Shown: positions 1 through 5,171 of the stretch, in pieces
Layout of the letters: the number at the start of each line of letters is the position of its first letter
Numbering within the stretch: position 1 is the first letter of the stretch
DNA from: Campylobacteraceae bacterium
GTDB taxonomy: Bacteria; Campylobacterota; Campylobacteria; Campylobacterales; Sulfurovaceae
Length of the DNA: 5,382 nucleotides
Assembly: GCA_026995985.1 (NCBI GenBank)
Contig: JALWNF010000084.1
Span: 1-5,382 of the forward strand
Direction of reading: 5' to 3'
Notes under the pieces: model-generated
The model's input: the letters and a program-made list of their open reading frames with translations, nothing else
Databases searched by the model: none
Told to the model about the DNA's origin: nothing
Position numbers and translations under genes: made by a program

Positions 1-2
1 CT

Positions 3-947
3 ATTTCACAAGAGAAGACAAAGCTAGAACGAATACTTGAAAAATATGAACAAGCACATGCTTCTGTATATGATGCTGTAGAGTATTTTGAGATGGCAAA
101 GGCAGAGTCTGATGAAGAGACATTAGAGATGCTTTATGAGGAGGCAGATAATCTAAATGAGAGTATCAAAGCCTTAGAGGTTCAAATAATGCTTAGTGGT
201 GAGCATGACTCAAACAATGCTATTGTTTCTATTCACCCTGGAGCTGGGGGCACAGAGTCACAAGATTGGGCTAGTATGCTCTATAGAATGTATCTGCGTT
301 GGGCTGAACGTAAAGGGTTTAAGGTTGAAGAGCTTGACTATCAAGCTGGTGATGAAGCTGGTATTAAAGATGTGAGTTTTATTATTAAAGGTGAGAATGC
401 TTATGGATATTTAAAGGTAGAAAATGGTATTCATCGATTGGTACGTATCTCTCCATTTGATTCTAATGCTAAACGTCATACCTCTTTTGCTTCTGTTATG
501 GTCTCTCCTGAGATTGATGATGATGTGGATATTGTGATTGAAGATAAAGATATACGTGTAGATACTTACCGTTCAAGTGGTGCAGGTGGACAGCATGTTA
601 ACAAAACAGAGAGTGCCATTCGTATTACTCATCTTGAGACAAATATTGTTGTGCAGTGTCAAAATGATAGAAGTCAACATAAAAATAGAGCAACTGCTAT
701 GAAGATGCTAAAGTCTCGTCTCTATGAGTATGAGATGGAGAAGAAACAGGCTAAACTAGATGGTGTAGATAAGAGTGATATAGGGTGGGGGCATCAGATT
801 CGCTCTTATGTTTTAGCTCCTTATCAACAGATAAAAGATACACGAAGTAATATAGCCTATTCAAATGTAGATGCTATCTTAGATGGAGATTTAGACAAAT
901 TAATAGAGGGAGTATTGATTTCTCAATCAATTAAATCTAAAGAGTAG
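3..947 (+). CDS. prfB: Peptide chain release factor 2 (RF2), 5'-truncated by window edge
   Basis: RF2 recognises UGA and UAA stop codons in the ribosomal A site and triggers hydrolysis of peptidyl-tRNA in the cytoplasm. The frame is open from base 3, and the first Met codon in view (93) is internal, because the upstream residues ([20 protein letters not shown] and on) continue RF2 domain 1. About 314 residues are visible of a family length near 365, so roughly 50 N-terminal residues lie outside. The stop-codon-reading tripeptide SPF, which marks RF2 rather than RF1, is encoded at 450-458. The catalytic GGQ loop ([15 protein letters not shown]) has its GGQ codons at 585-593. The PGAGGTE segment typical of class-I release factors is at about 237-257. 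The programmed +1 frameshift known in many prfB genes would lie outside the window, so its presence cannot be judged. I see no terminator in the 46 bp before the next gene, so read-through is possible. Confidence 0.97.
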   Translation: MSQEKTKLERILEKYEQAHASVYDAVEYFEMAKAESDEETLEMLYEEADNLNESIKALEVQIMLSGEHDSNNAIVSIHPGAGGTESQDWASMLYRMYLRWAERKGFKVEELDYQAGDEAGIKDVSFIIKGENAYGYLKVENGIHRLVRISPFDSNAKRHTSFASVMVSPEIDDDVDIVIEDKDIRVDTYRSSGAGGQHVNKTESAIRITHLETNIVVQCQNDRSQHKNRATAMKMLKSRLYEYEMEKKQAKLDGVDKSDIGWGHQIRSYVLAPYQQIKDTRSNIAYSNVDAILDGDLDKLIEGVLISQSIKSKE

Positions 948-982
948 AAGCTATGCTTTTGTTTGGAAAAGATTATTTTTTT

Positions 983-986
983 AGGA
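983..986 (+). promoter_or_regulatory. Ribosome binding site of the rhodanese gene
   Basis: AGGA lies 7 nt before the ATG at 994. This supports that start, which also gives a protein beginning with a clean signal peptide. Confidence 0.6.
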
Positions 987-993
987 TATTTTA

Positions 994-1962
994 ATGAAAA
1001 AATTTTTGATTTTATCTATTATACACTTGTTTCTTTATGCAAATGAGTCTATTTATATAGATGCAAAACTAGCTATACAGATGATAGAGAAGAGAGATGT
1101 TACATTTATCTCAGCAGAAAAAATAAAAAAGATAATTAGAGGAAGTAAGCTTATTGATACATCTTCTCTATTCTCATCTTCAGTTTTAGGCAATATGCCT
1201 TGTTCTCCTTTATATAGTTGTCCTTCAAATATAGAGAGAAAACTTACAGAGTTAGGAGTAAAAAGAGATAATTTTTTAGTGCTATATGATAAAAGTTATG
1301 GAGTCTATGCTTCAACTCTTTATAGTATACTTGAGAGTATAGGGCATAAAAATATGTCTATTTTAAATGGTGGTGCAGAGGCAATTTTGAAAATTGACCC
1401 AAATCAAAAACTTTATAATAAATATATGCAAGAGATTTCTAACCTAACAGAGAAAGATAAATCGGTACTTGACGATATTAAAAAGAAGTTAGATATTTTA
1501 AAGCCTCATCTATTGGTTCAAAAAAAATATTTAGATACAGTTGTAATTGATAAAAATGAGAGTTATCAATCTAGCAAATTAGATAAAACTTTTTTGCTAT
1601 CTTCTAAAGATTTAAGAGAGTTAGTTACACAGATGCAAAGAGGTGACAAAAATGTTACTATTGTCGATACCTGTCCTATGGTGGATATTGTAGGGAATAG
1701 ATATGGAAACTATGAGGTAGGAGTCTCTACTTTTAATTGGAAAAAGGTTATAGATATAGAGAATAAGAGATTAAAATCAAAAGAGAAGTTAACTACTATT
1801 TTTAACTCATTTCCAAAAGAGAAACAGTATGCTCTATATTGTATGGAAAATAGCAATAAAGCCCTCTTTTTGATGACAGTAATGCGTTATCTTGGGTACA
1901 ATAAGGTAAAAGCATTTACAGGCAATTGGAGTGTCTGGACAAGAGGTAAAGATGAAGAGTAA
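994..1962 (+). CDS. Exported tandem-rhodanese sulfurtransferase-like protein
   Basis: This 322-residue protein has two rhodanese-type domains, the layout of thiosulfate or 3-mercaptopyruvate sulfurtransferases. Residues 1-16 (MKKFLILSIIHLFLYA) look like a Sec signal peptide with cleavage after LYA, so a periplasmic site is likely. The N-terminal domain spans about 45-130. It has an LIDT strand (D55) and LVLYDKSYG, with Asp99 where an active rhodanese would carry its Cys, followed by a LGNMPCSPLYSC insert (C70, C76). The usual inactive N-domain of tandem rhodaneses fits this. The C-terminal domain spans about 205-317. It has IVDT (D225) and an ALYCMENSNKA loop that places Cys283 as the persulfide-forming residue. 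The loop lacks the CRxGxR or CGSGVTA signatures of well-known enzymes, so the sulfur donor cannot be named. The final 11 bp overlap the MOSC gene. Placement beside a sox cluster suggests a sulfur role, but that is inference. Confidence 0.8.
   Translation: MKKFLILSIIHLFLYANESIYIDAKLAIQMIEKRDVTFISAEKIKKIIRGSKLIDTSSLFSSSVLGNMPCSPLYSCPSNIERKLTELGVKRDNFLVLYDKSYGVYASTLYSILESIGHKNMSILNGGAEAILKIDPNQKLYNKYMQEISNLTEKDKSVLDDIKKKLDILKPHLLVQKKYLDTVVIDKNESYQSSKLDKTFLLSSKDLRELVTQMQRGDKNVTIVDTCPMVDIVGNRYGNYEVGVSTFNWKKVIDIENKRLKSKEKLTTIFNSFPKEKQYALYCMENSNKALFLMTVMRYLGYNKVKAFTGNWSVWTRGKDEE
1941..1947 (+). promoter_or_regulatory. Ribosome binding site that favours the 1952 start of the MOSC gene
   Basis: AAGAGGT lies just upstream of the ATG at 1952, inside the end of the rhodanese gene. 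The alternative in-frame GTG at 1931 has a purine run directly abutting it and no well-spaced site, so 1952 is preferred. Confidence 0.6.
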
Positions 1963-2398
1963 AAGTGTAGGTGAAGTAGTAGAGCTTTTTATATCAGTTA
2001 AAGGGGATAGTACTCGTATTGCTAAAGGAGAAATTAAACTTAATAAAGATGGAGTAGTAGGCGATAAGTTTTATGCTAAAGATAGAGAACGCTCTGTTTT
2101 GTTAACAACTATAGAGAGTTACAAGATGGCTTTAGCTAACAATATAGAGATATCCTATGGTAGCTTAGGAGAGAATATTTTAATTGATTATAATCCATAC
2201 TCTCTTCCTATAGGTACAAAGATTCAGATAGGAGAGGTTCTACTAGAGGTCTCTCAAAACTGTACTATTTGTAACCACCTATCGGTTATTGATAAATCGC
2301 TACCTAAACTTTTAAAAAACGATAGAGGAGTTTTTATAAAAGTTATTAAAGCAGGAGAGATTAAAAAAGGTGATAAAGTATATCTAAAGGATAAGTAG
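1952..2398 (+). CDS. Small single-domain MOSC protein
   Basis: This 148-residue protein consists almost entirely of one MOSC domain (the domain found at the C-terminus of molybdenum-cofactor sulfurase). MOSC proteins are thought to carry sulfur on a conserved Cys or to bind molybdenum cofactor ligands. Visible features are GVVGDKF (35-40), RSVLLTTIES (47-56), GSLGENILIDY (70-80), PIGTKIQIGEVLLEV (86-100), the cysteine pair C104/C107 in QNCTICNHL, and the closing GVFIKVIKAGEIKKGDKVYL (126-145). There is no signal peptide, so it should be cytoplasmic, unlike the preceding exported rhodanese. I chose the ATG at 1952 over the in-frame GTG at 1931 because of the AAGAGGT site. It overlaps the rhodanese gene by 11 bp and the next gene by one base (TAGTG), implying translational coupling. 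The family is clear, but the exact role is not. It could serve molybdenum cofactor maturation, which SoxC needs, but that is speculative. Confidence 0.82.
   Translation: MKSKSVGEVVELFISVKGDSTRIAKGEIKLNKDGVVGDKFYAKDRERSVLLTTIESYKMALANNIEISYGSLGENILIDYNPYSLPIGTKIQIGEVLLEVSQNCTICNHLSVIDKSLPKLLKNDRGVFIKVIKAGEIKKGDKVYLKDK
2386..2391 (+). promoter_or_regulatory. Ribosome binding site for the GTG start at 2398
   Basis: AAAGGA ends 6 nt before the GTG at 2398. The GTG overlaps the MOSC stop codon in TAGTG. The strong site supports a non-ATG start at the very beginning of the frame. Confidence 0.65.
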
Positions 2399-2841
2399 TG
2401 AAAGAGTTTAAAGAGATAGAGGCAGAGAAGGATTTAGAAAACTTTATTAGAGTGGTATTTAACGCTAACTTAAAGGTCTCTGGTGGTTGGGGGTACTCTA
2501 AATATTTAGCAACCACTATAGAGCAAGGAAATGATGGCTCTGTTGCTCAAATAGAGTTTACCTTAGCTACAATGAGGGCTTATCTTGAGATGAACATGAC
2601 TTTATCTGAAGATGAGCGTTATGGTGCAATTAACCTTAATGAGATTTCAAGAGAATCTGAAGGTGAATATGAAAAGGTTGCTTATGAGATATCTGCTATA
2701 AAGGAGTTAGAGTATAAAGAGTTTATCGATGAGTATAAAGAGCATTCTGAAAATCCTAATTTTGATATGAATGAGCATTTTAATCGACGTAGAGAAGCAA
2801 CATTAAAAAGAGAAGTTGTCTATTGGTTCAAATTGAAGTAA
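2398..2841 (+). CDS. Hypothetical protein, 147 residues, acidic and soluble
   Basis: I do not recognise this family. The protein starts at a GTG overlapping the MOSC stop, with AAAGGA placed 6 nt upstream. It is rich in Glu, Asp and Lys, has no signal peptide, no hydrophobic membrane stretch and no Cys at all. A VSGGWGYSKYLATT segment (27-40) stands out as a possible conserved motif, and it is followed by an amphipathic, probably helical part (SVAQIEFTLATMRAYLEMNM, 48-67). The C-terminal half is highly charged (EYKEFIDEYKEHSENPN) and ends RREATLKREVVYWFKLK. Its tight coupling to the MOSC and rhodanese genes suggests a shared function. The sequence looks like a real gene, with codon use like its neighbours and uninterrupted coupling, but no biochemical role can be assigned. 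Confidence 0.75.
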   Translation: MKEFKEIEAEKDLENFIRVVFNANLKVSGGWGYSKYLATTIEQGNDGSVAQIEFTLATMRAYLEMNMTLSEDERYGAINLNEISRESEGEYEKVAYEISAIKELEYKEFIDEYKEHSENPNFDMNEHFNRRREATLKREVVYWFKLK

Positions 2842-2869
2842 GATAGTTGCTCCATAAAGGAGCAATCTT
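2840..2869. terminator. Probable bidirectional terminator between converging operons
   Basis: A perfect 7-bp stem, TTGCTCC (2847-2853) with GGAGCAA (2859-2865), encloses a 5-nt loop. It can be extended by AAGA/TCTT (2840-2843 with 2866-2869) across a 3-nt bulge. It sits directly after the stop of the plus-strand hypothetical gene and about 30 nt beyond the soxZ stop on the other strand, where converging operons usually share a terminator. The following T-run is poor on both strands, so intrinsic termination may be weak. Confidence 0.6.
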
Positions 2870-2883
2870 AAAGGAGGTATTTT

Positions 2884-2897
2884 TAGTCAAGAGACTA
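2884..2897 (-). repeat. Small hairpin covering the soxZ stop codon
   Basis: TAGTC (2884-2888) and GACTA (2893-2897) form a 5-bp perfect inverted repeat around a 4-nt loop. The soxZ stop codon lies in one arm, and the minus-strand sequence after it reads AAAA. It may be part of the 3' end structure of the sox transcript, but a 5-bp stem could easily arise by chance. Confidence 0.3.
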
Positions 2898-3212
2898 TTT
2901 AAGACCTTTGATTTTTTTAGATTCAGTAACCTCTTTACCTGAAAGGTCTTTCCAATACATCTCAAGTTTATCACCCTTTTTAAGACCAGTAGCAGGTGCT
3001 TCAAACTTAACAAGTGGGTTTTTAGATAAGAATTGGCTTGTAGATGCTTCAAATACAATTCTGTCTCCAACTTTACCTGTTACATAGGTGATAAAGTTTG
3101 CATCAACACCTTTTTTCTTTGCAACATTATATGTAATCATATCATGCTTCATTTGAACTTTACACTTAAGTGTGTCACCTTTAACTTTTGCTTTAATTTT
3201 CATATTTGCCAT
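2895..3212 (-). CDS. soxZ: SoxZ, sulfur-oxidation carrier subunit
   Basis: SoxZ pairs with SoxY to form the periplasmic SoxYZ carrier, which holds the sulfur substrate on the SoxY C-terminal Cys while it passes between Sox enzymes. The protein has 105 residues, the usual length for the family. It lacks its own signal peptide, as is normal, because SoxZ is exported together with Tat-targeted SoxY. It reads as a compact beta-sandwich: MKIKAKVKGDTLKCKVQMKH (4-23), HDMITYNVAKKKG, FITYVTGKVGDRIVFEAST, then LVKFEAPATGLKKGDKLEMY and WKDLSGKE, which match the SoxZ fold. A good site, AGAAAGGA (3219-3226), lies 6 nt before the ATG. It follows soxY by 58 bp and is the last gene of the minus-strand group. 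The ATG encoding MANMKIK is used; the second Met, three codons in, is less well placed. Confidence 0.95.
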   Translation of the reverse strand: MANMKIKAKVKGDTLKCKVQMKHDMITYNVAKKKGVDANFITYVTGKVGDRIVFEASTSQFLSKNPLVKFEAPATGLKKGDKLEMYWKDLSGKEVTESKKIKGLK

Positions 3213-3218
3213 GTTTAT

Positions 3219-3226
3219 TCCTTTCT
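3219..3226 (-). promoter_or_regulatory. Ribosome binding site of soxZ
   Basis: AGAAAGGA on the minus strand ends 6 nt before the soxZ ATG. The same octamer precedes soxY, which would suit balanced synthesis of the two partner subunits. Confidence 0.7.
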
Positions 3227-3270
3227 GTTATCTTTGTAATTGTTCTAAAATCGTTTATGTTGAAAAGGGA

Positions 3271-3720
3271 TTAACCTTCACAACCACCAAGAGCAACTTG
3301 TAGAGCTTTATTTACTTTATAGAATTTACCATCAGTACCTTCTCCAACTAAAGTAATAGAACCAGATTTTGCCATTTTGATTTTAGTCATATAGTTAACT
3401 TTTTTAACGTCAGCTGGAATAGTAAATACAGCTACAGCAGATTCAGGGTTAGAGTCTTGGAAAAGTGCTAAAGACTTAAGTTGAACATCACTTGACATTT
3501 TAACAGGAATTGCTCCACCATTAGATGCAATCTTTGGAACTTTAATACTAAGTCCTGACTCTTCTGGTTTAATATCACCATATAGTGCTTTAATAGCATC
3601 ATCTACATTTTTTGCTTTCCATGCATCTGGTTTCTCTTTTCTAAAGTCAACAGCACTTAAACTTGCTGGTATAAAAGCTACAGCAGCTAGACCTAAACCT
3701 AAAAATTTTCTTCTTTCCAT
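3271..3720 (-). CDS. soxY: SoxY, Tat-exported sulfur carrier with C-terminal thiol
   Basis: SoxY forms a heterodimer with SoxZ and carries thiosulfate-derived sulfur covalently on a Cys at the end of a swinging C-terminal arm. The 149-residue protein starts with a twin-arginine signal (MERRKFLGLGLAAVAFIPAS) with probable cleavage after LSA (residue 23), so it is translocated folded, taking SoxZ with it. KIASNGGAIPVKM (63-75) is the typical SoxY core segment. The protein ends in LGGCEG with the carrier Cys at 147. In the classical proteins the tail is GGCGG, so Glu148 is a departure next to the reactive thiol. AGAAAGGA (3729-3736) lies 8 nt before the ATG. It sits upstream of soxZ and downstream of soxD. 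The 191-bp gap to soxD is full of inverted repeats and may hold its own regulation. A second SoxYZ pair encoded elsewhere with soxXAB would be expected in this kind of organism. Confidence 0.95.
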   Translation of the reverse strand: MERRKFLGLGLAAVAFIPASLSAVDFRKEKPDAWKAKNVDDAIKALYGDIKPEESGLSIKVPKIASNGGAIPVKMSSDVQLKSLALFQDSNPESAVAVFTIPADVKKVNYMTKIKMAKSGSITLVGEGTDGKFYKVNKALQVALGGCEG

Positions 3721-3728
3721 ACGTGAAA

Positions 3729-3736
3729 TCCTTTCT
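3729..3736 (-). promoter_or_regulatory. Ribosome binding site of soxY
   Basis: AGAAAGGA on the minus strand lies 8 nt before the soxY ATG and fixes that start. The Tat signal begins immediately at residue 3. Confidence 0.7.
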
Positions 3737-3757
3737 ATTGGGTTAAATTTTGATTTA

Positions 3758-3786
3758 TGACACTATCTTAAAGAAAAATAGTGTCA
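3758..3786. repeat. Perfect 9-bp inverted repeat in the soxY leader
   Basis: TGACACTAT (3758-3766) and ATAGTGTCA (3778-3786) are exact reverse complements around 11 nt. It is the most GC-rich of the stems in this gap and the closest to soxY, about 22 nt before its ribosome binding site. No T-run follows it on the minus strand, so it looks more like a leader hairpin or protein-binding palindrome than an intrinsic terminator. Confidence 0.6.
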
Positions 3787-3796
3787 AAACTGTTGT

Positions 3797-3824
3797 AAAA
3801 ACTGAAAATTTATAATCAGTTTTT
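3797..3824. repeat. Perfect 9-bp inverted repeat with A/T flanks (possible attenuator)
   Basis: AAAAACTGA (3797-3805) and TCAGTTTTT (3816-3824) pair exactly around 10 nt. On the minus strand the transcript would read an A-run, an ACTGA stem, and then a run of U within the other arm. This resembles a weak terminator or attenuator in either direction. The core stem beyond the A/T part is only five pairs. Confidence 0.5.
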
Positions 3825-3851
3825 TTGATTAATATCGAATTTATTAATCAA
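3825..3851. repeat. Perfect 9-bp inverted repeat abutting its neighbours
   Basis: TTGATTAAT (3825-3833) and ATTAATCAA (3843-3851) pair exactly around 9 nt. It starts at the base after the preceding repeat ends and shares its final base with the next repeat. The stem is almost all A-T, so an operator-like palindrome is as plausible as an RNA hairpin. Confidence 0.5.
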
Positions 3852-3882
3852 TACACAAGAAGTATAAAAGCTCTTTGTGTAT
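3851..3882. repeat. Perfect 8-bp inverted repeat downstream of soxD
   Basis: ATACACAA (3851-3858) and TTGTGTAT (3875-3882) pair exactly around 16 nt. A further partial copy, TTGTGTA, follows at 3886-3892 and could compete for the same arm, allowing alternative pairing. Confidence 0.5.
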
Positions 3883-3894
3883 TAGTTGTGTAAT

Positions 3895-3915
3895 ATAAGT
3901 CTATTTAAAACTTAT
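3895..3915. repeat. 6-bp inverted repeat at the soxD stop
   Basis: ATAAGT (3895-3900) and ACTTAT (3910-3915) pair around 9 nt, with the soxD stop codon (3912-3914) inside one arm. It is short and AT-rich and is listed because it continues the row of inverted repeats in this gap. Confidence 0.3.
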
Positions 3916-5171
3916 TTACTAGATTCTATCATATAGTCTACAACTTGTTTAATCTCATCATCTGAAAGTGATGTACCACCTCTTGGAGGCATAGCATTCT
4001 TTCCATTGATTGCATTTTTGTAGATGGTCTCTTTGTCTTGCTTAAGAACTTTTGCCCATGCATCTTTATTACCAACTACAGGTGCACCCATTGCATCATT
4101 ACCATGACATAGTGAACATTTTTTCTCATAAACTTTTTTACCAGGGTGTTCTGCTTTTGTACTTTTTGGTGTTGCTGGAAGAGACTTCTCATTGCTTAAT
4201 GGTGGAGAGAAGTCAGATATTGGTGTAATGATTTTTTGAACTTTTGGTTCACCATCGAAACAGTCTTTCATACATCTTGTACCATTACCATAGTTAGTTA
4301 CATCATCATAGAATGCACGTGCATTGTCTGGACCGTTTGGACCATCAATTTTTGGAATAAATCCATCTCTGTTTGGCATTTTAATTTTTAAGAACTTCTC
4401 TCTGTTAAGAACATAGTCATCTTCAACTGCTTCACCATCTATTTTAATCTCATTAATAGATAAAATATAGGCTACAAGAGCATATACTTCATCATTTGTT
4501 AATGACATAGGTGCTGTATGAGGCATACCTGTTTTAATGTACCACCATAGTGTACTAGCATGAGGCCAGTATGAACCAAAGACACGTTTTGGTCCCTCAT
4601 CATCTGGGTTAAGACGCTGATTTACTAGAGTCTTTTGCATCTCATAGGCATTCCCAGCTGTAAGTTTAGGGTATGAGCCTGAACCTGCACCAAAGTCACC
4701 ATGACAAGATACACACTTCTCTTCGTAAAGCTCATCTCCCTCTTCTACAGAACCAGACCCCTCAGGTAGTCCTGTTCCATCTGGCATTACATCAATATCC
4801 CAAGCTTTTATCTCATTTGGAGTTGCAGCTCTACCATAGTTAAGTGCAAGTTTATGAGCTTTTTCATTAACATAGTATGAGCCTGTTTTCCCATTGACAA
4901 CAGGGTAGGTTACCCCACCATCAATTACCTTTTTACCATTGGCGTAAGTTCTCTTTACAGTATCTGAAACATCTGGTATAGCTGGACCTACAGAAGGGTT
5001 AGATGTAGTAGCTTTTGTTTCAGCTTTTTTTGTCTCTACCTTTTTAGTTTCAACTTTAGTAGCTTCTACTTTTTTATCATGATCATTTGATGCATTACAA
5101 GCTGTACCTAAAAGTACTACTGAAGCAACAACTGAAGATGATACAATTTTTTTAAGATAAGATTTGTACAT
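3912..5171 (-). CDS. soxD: SoxD, diheme cytochrome c subunit of sulfane dehydrogenase
   Basis: SoxD takes electrons from the molybdenum subunit SoxC while SoxCD oxidises sulfane sulfur bound to SoxYZ in the periplasm. This 419-residue protein has two c-type heme sites: CVSCH (153-157), with candidate Met ligands in TGMPHTAPM (M216 or M222), and CSLCH (352-356), with Met394 in NAMPPRGG. Segments such as WYIKTGMPHTAPMSLTNDEV and the Cys pair RCMKDC (C300, C304) fit SoxD. The N-terminus is a signal peptide ending LLGTAC at Cys25, a probable lipoprotein site, although Gly at -3 is not the consensus residue. A Lys/Glu/Thr-rich stalk follows (residues 31-56), built of VETKK-like pentapeptides. The start codon lies inside the end of soxC, a 20-bp overlap, with AAAAGGAG 9 nt upstream, so translation is probably coupled. 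Known SoxD proteins are somewhat shorter, and the stalk explains the extra length. Confidence 0.94.
   Translation of the reverse strand: MYKSYLKKIVSSSVVASVVLLGTACNASNDHDKKVEATKVETKKVETKKAETKATTSNPSVGPAIPDVSDTVKRTYANGKKVIDGGVTYPVVNGKTGSYYVNEKAHKLALNYGRAATPNEIKAWDIDVMPDGTGLPEGSGSVEEGDELYEEKCVSCHGDFGAGSGSYPKLTAGNAYEMQKTLVNQRLNPDDEGPKRVFGSYWPHASTLWWYIKTGMPHTAPMSLTNDEVYALVAYILSINEIKIDGEAVEDDYVLNREKFLKIKMPNRDGFIPKIDGPNGPDNARAFYDDVTNYGNGTRCMKDCFDGEPKVQKIITPISDFSPPLSNEKSLPATPKSTKAEHPGKKVYEKKCSLCHGNDAMGAPVVGNKDAWAKVLKQDKETIYKNAINGKNAMPPRGGTSLSDDEIKQVVDYMIESSK
5010..5069 (-). repeat. Four tandem 15-bp units encoding the SoxD pentapeptide stalk
   Basis: Residues 35-54 of SoxD read VEATK, VETKK, VETKK, AETKA: four in-frame 15-bp units with diverged third positions. 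The divergence means the repeat is not a fresh duplication. Highly charged and low in complexity, it probably forms a flexible or helical spacer between the lipid-modified Cys25 and the first heme domain. Confidence 0.7.

Noticed and set aside
1931..1951. GTG at 1931 as the start of the MOSC gene
   Set aside because: It has no well-spaced ribosome binding site and would add seven residues before the usual MOSC beginning; ATG 1952 with AAGAGGT is better.
2870..2899. Tiny gene after the AAAGGAGGT sequence
   Set aside because: No ATG, GTG or TTG at a workable distance, and the only nearby frame stops after a few codons.
2828..3070. Minus-strand 80-residue open frame overlapping soxZ in another frame
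   Set aside because: Leu/Lys-rich composition typical of an out-of-frame reading of AT-rich DNA, and the real soxZ frame explains the region.
3033..3239. Plus-strand 68-residue open frame opposite soxZ
   Set aside because: Cys- and Phe-rich translation with no family resemblance, fully antisense to a well-supported soxZ; it is a shadow.
3782..3787. TTGACA on the minus strand as a -35 box for soxY
   Set aside because: No convincing -10 element occurs 16-18 nt downstream, and the hexamer is part of the 9-bp inverted repeat.
3861..3866. TATACT on the minus strand as a -10 box for a soxYZ promoter
   Set aside because: It resembles a -10 element, but the upstream sequence has no recognisable -35 and such hexamers are frequent in AT-rich DNA; not strong enough to annotate.
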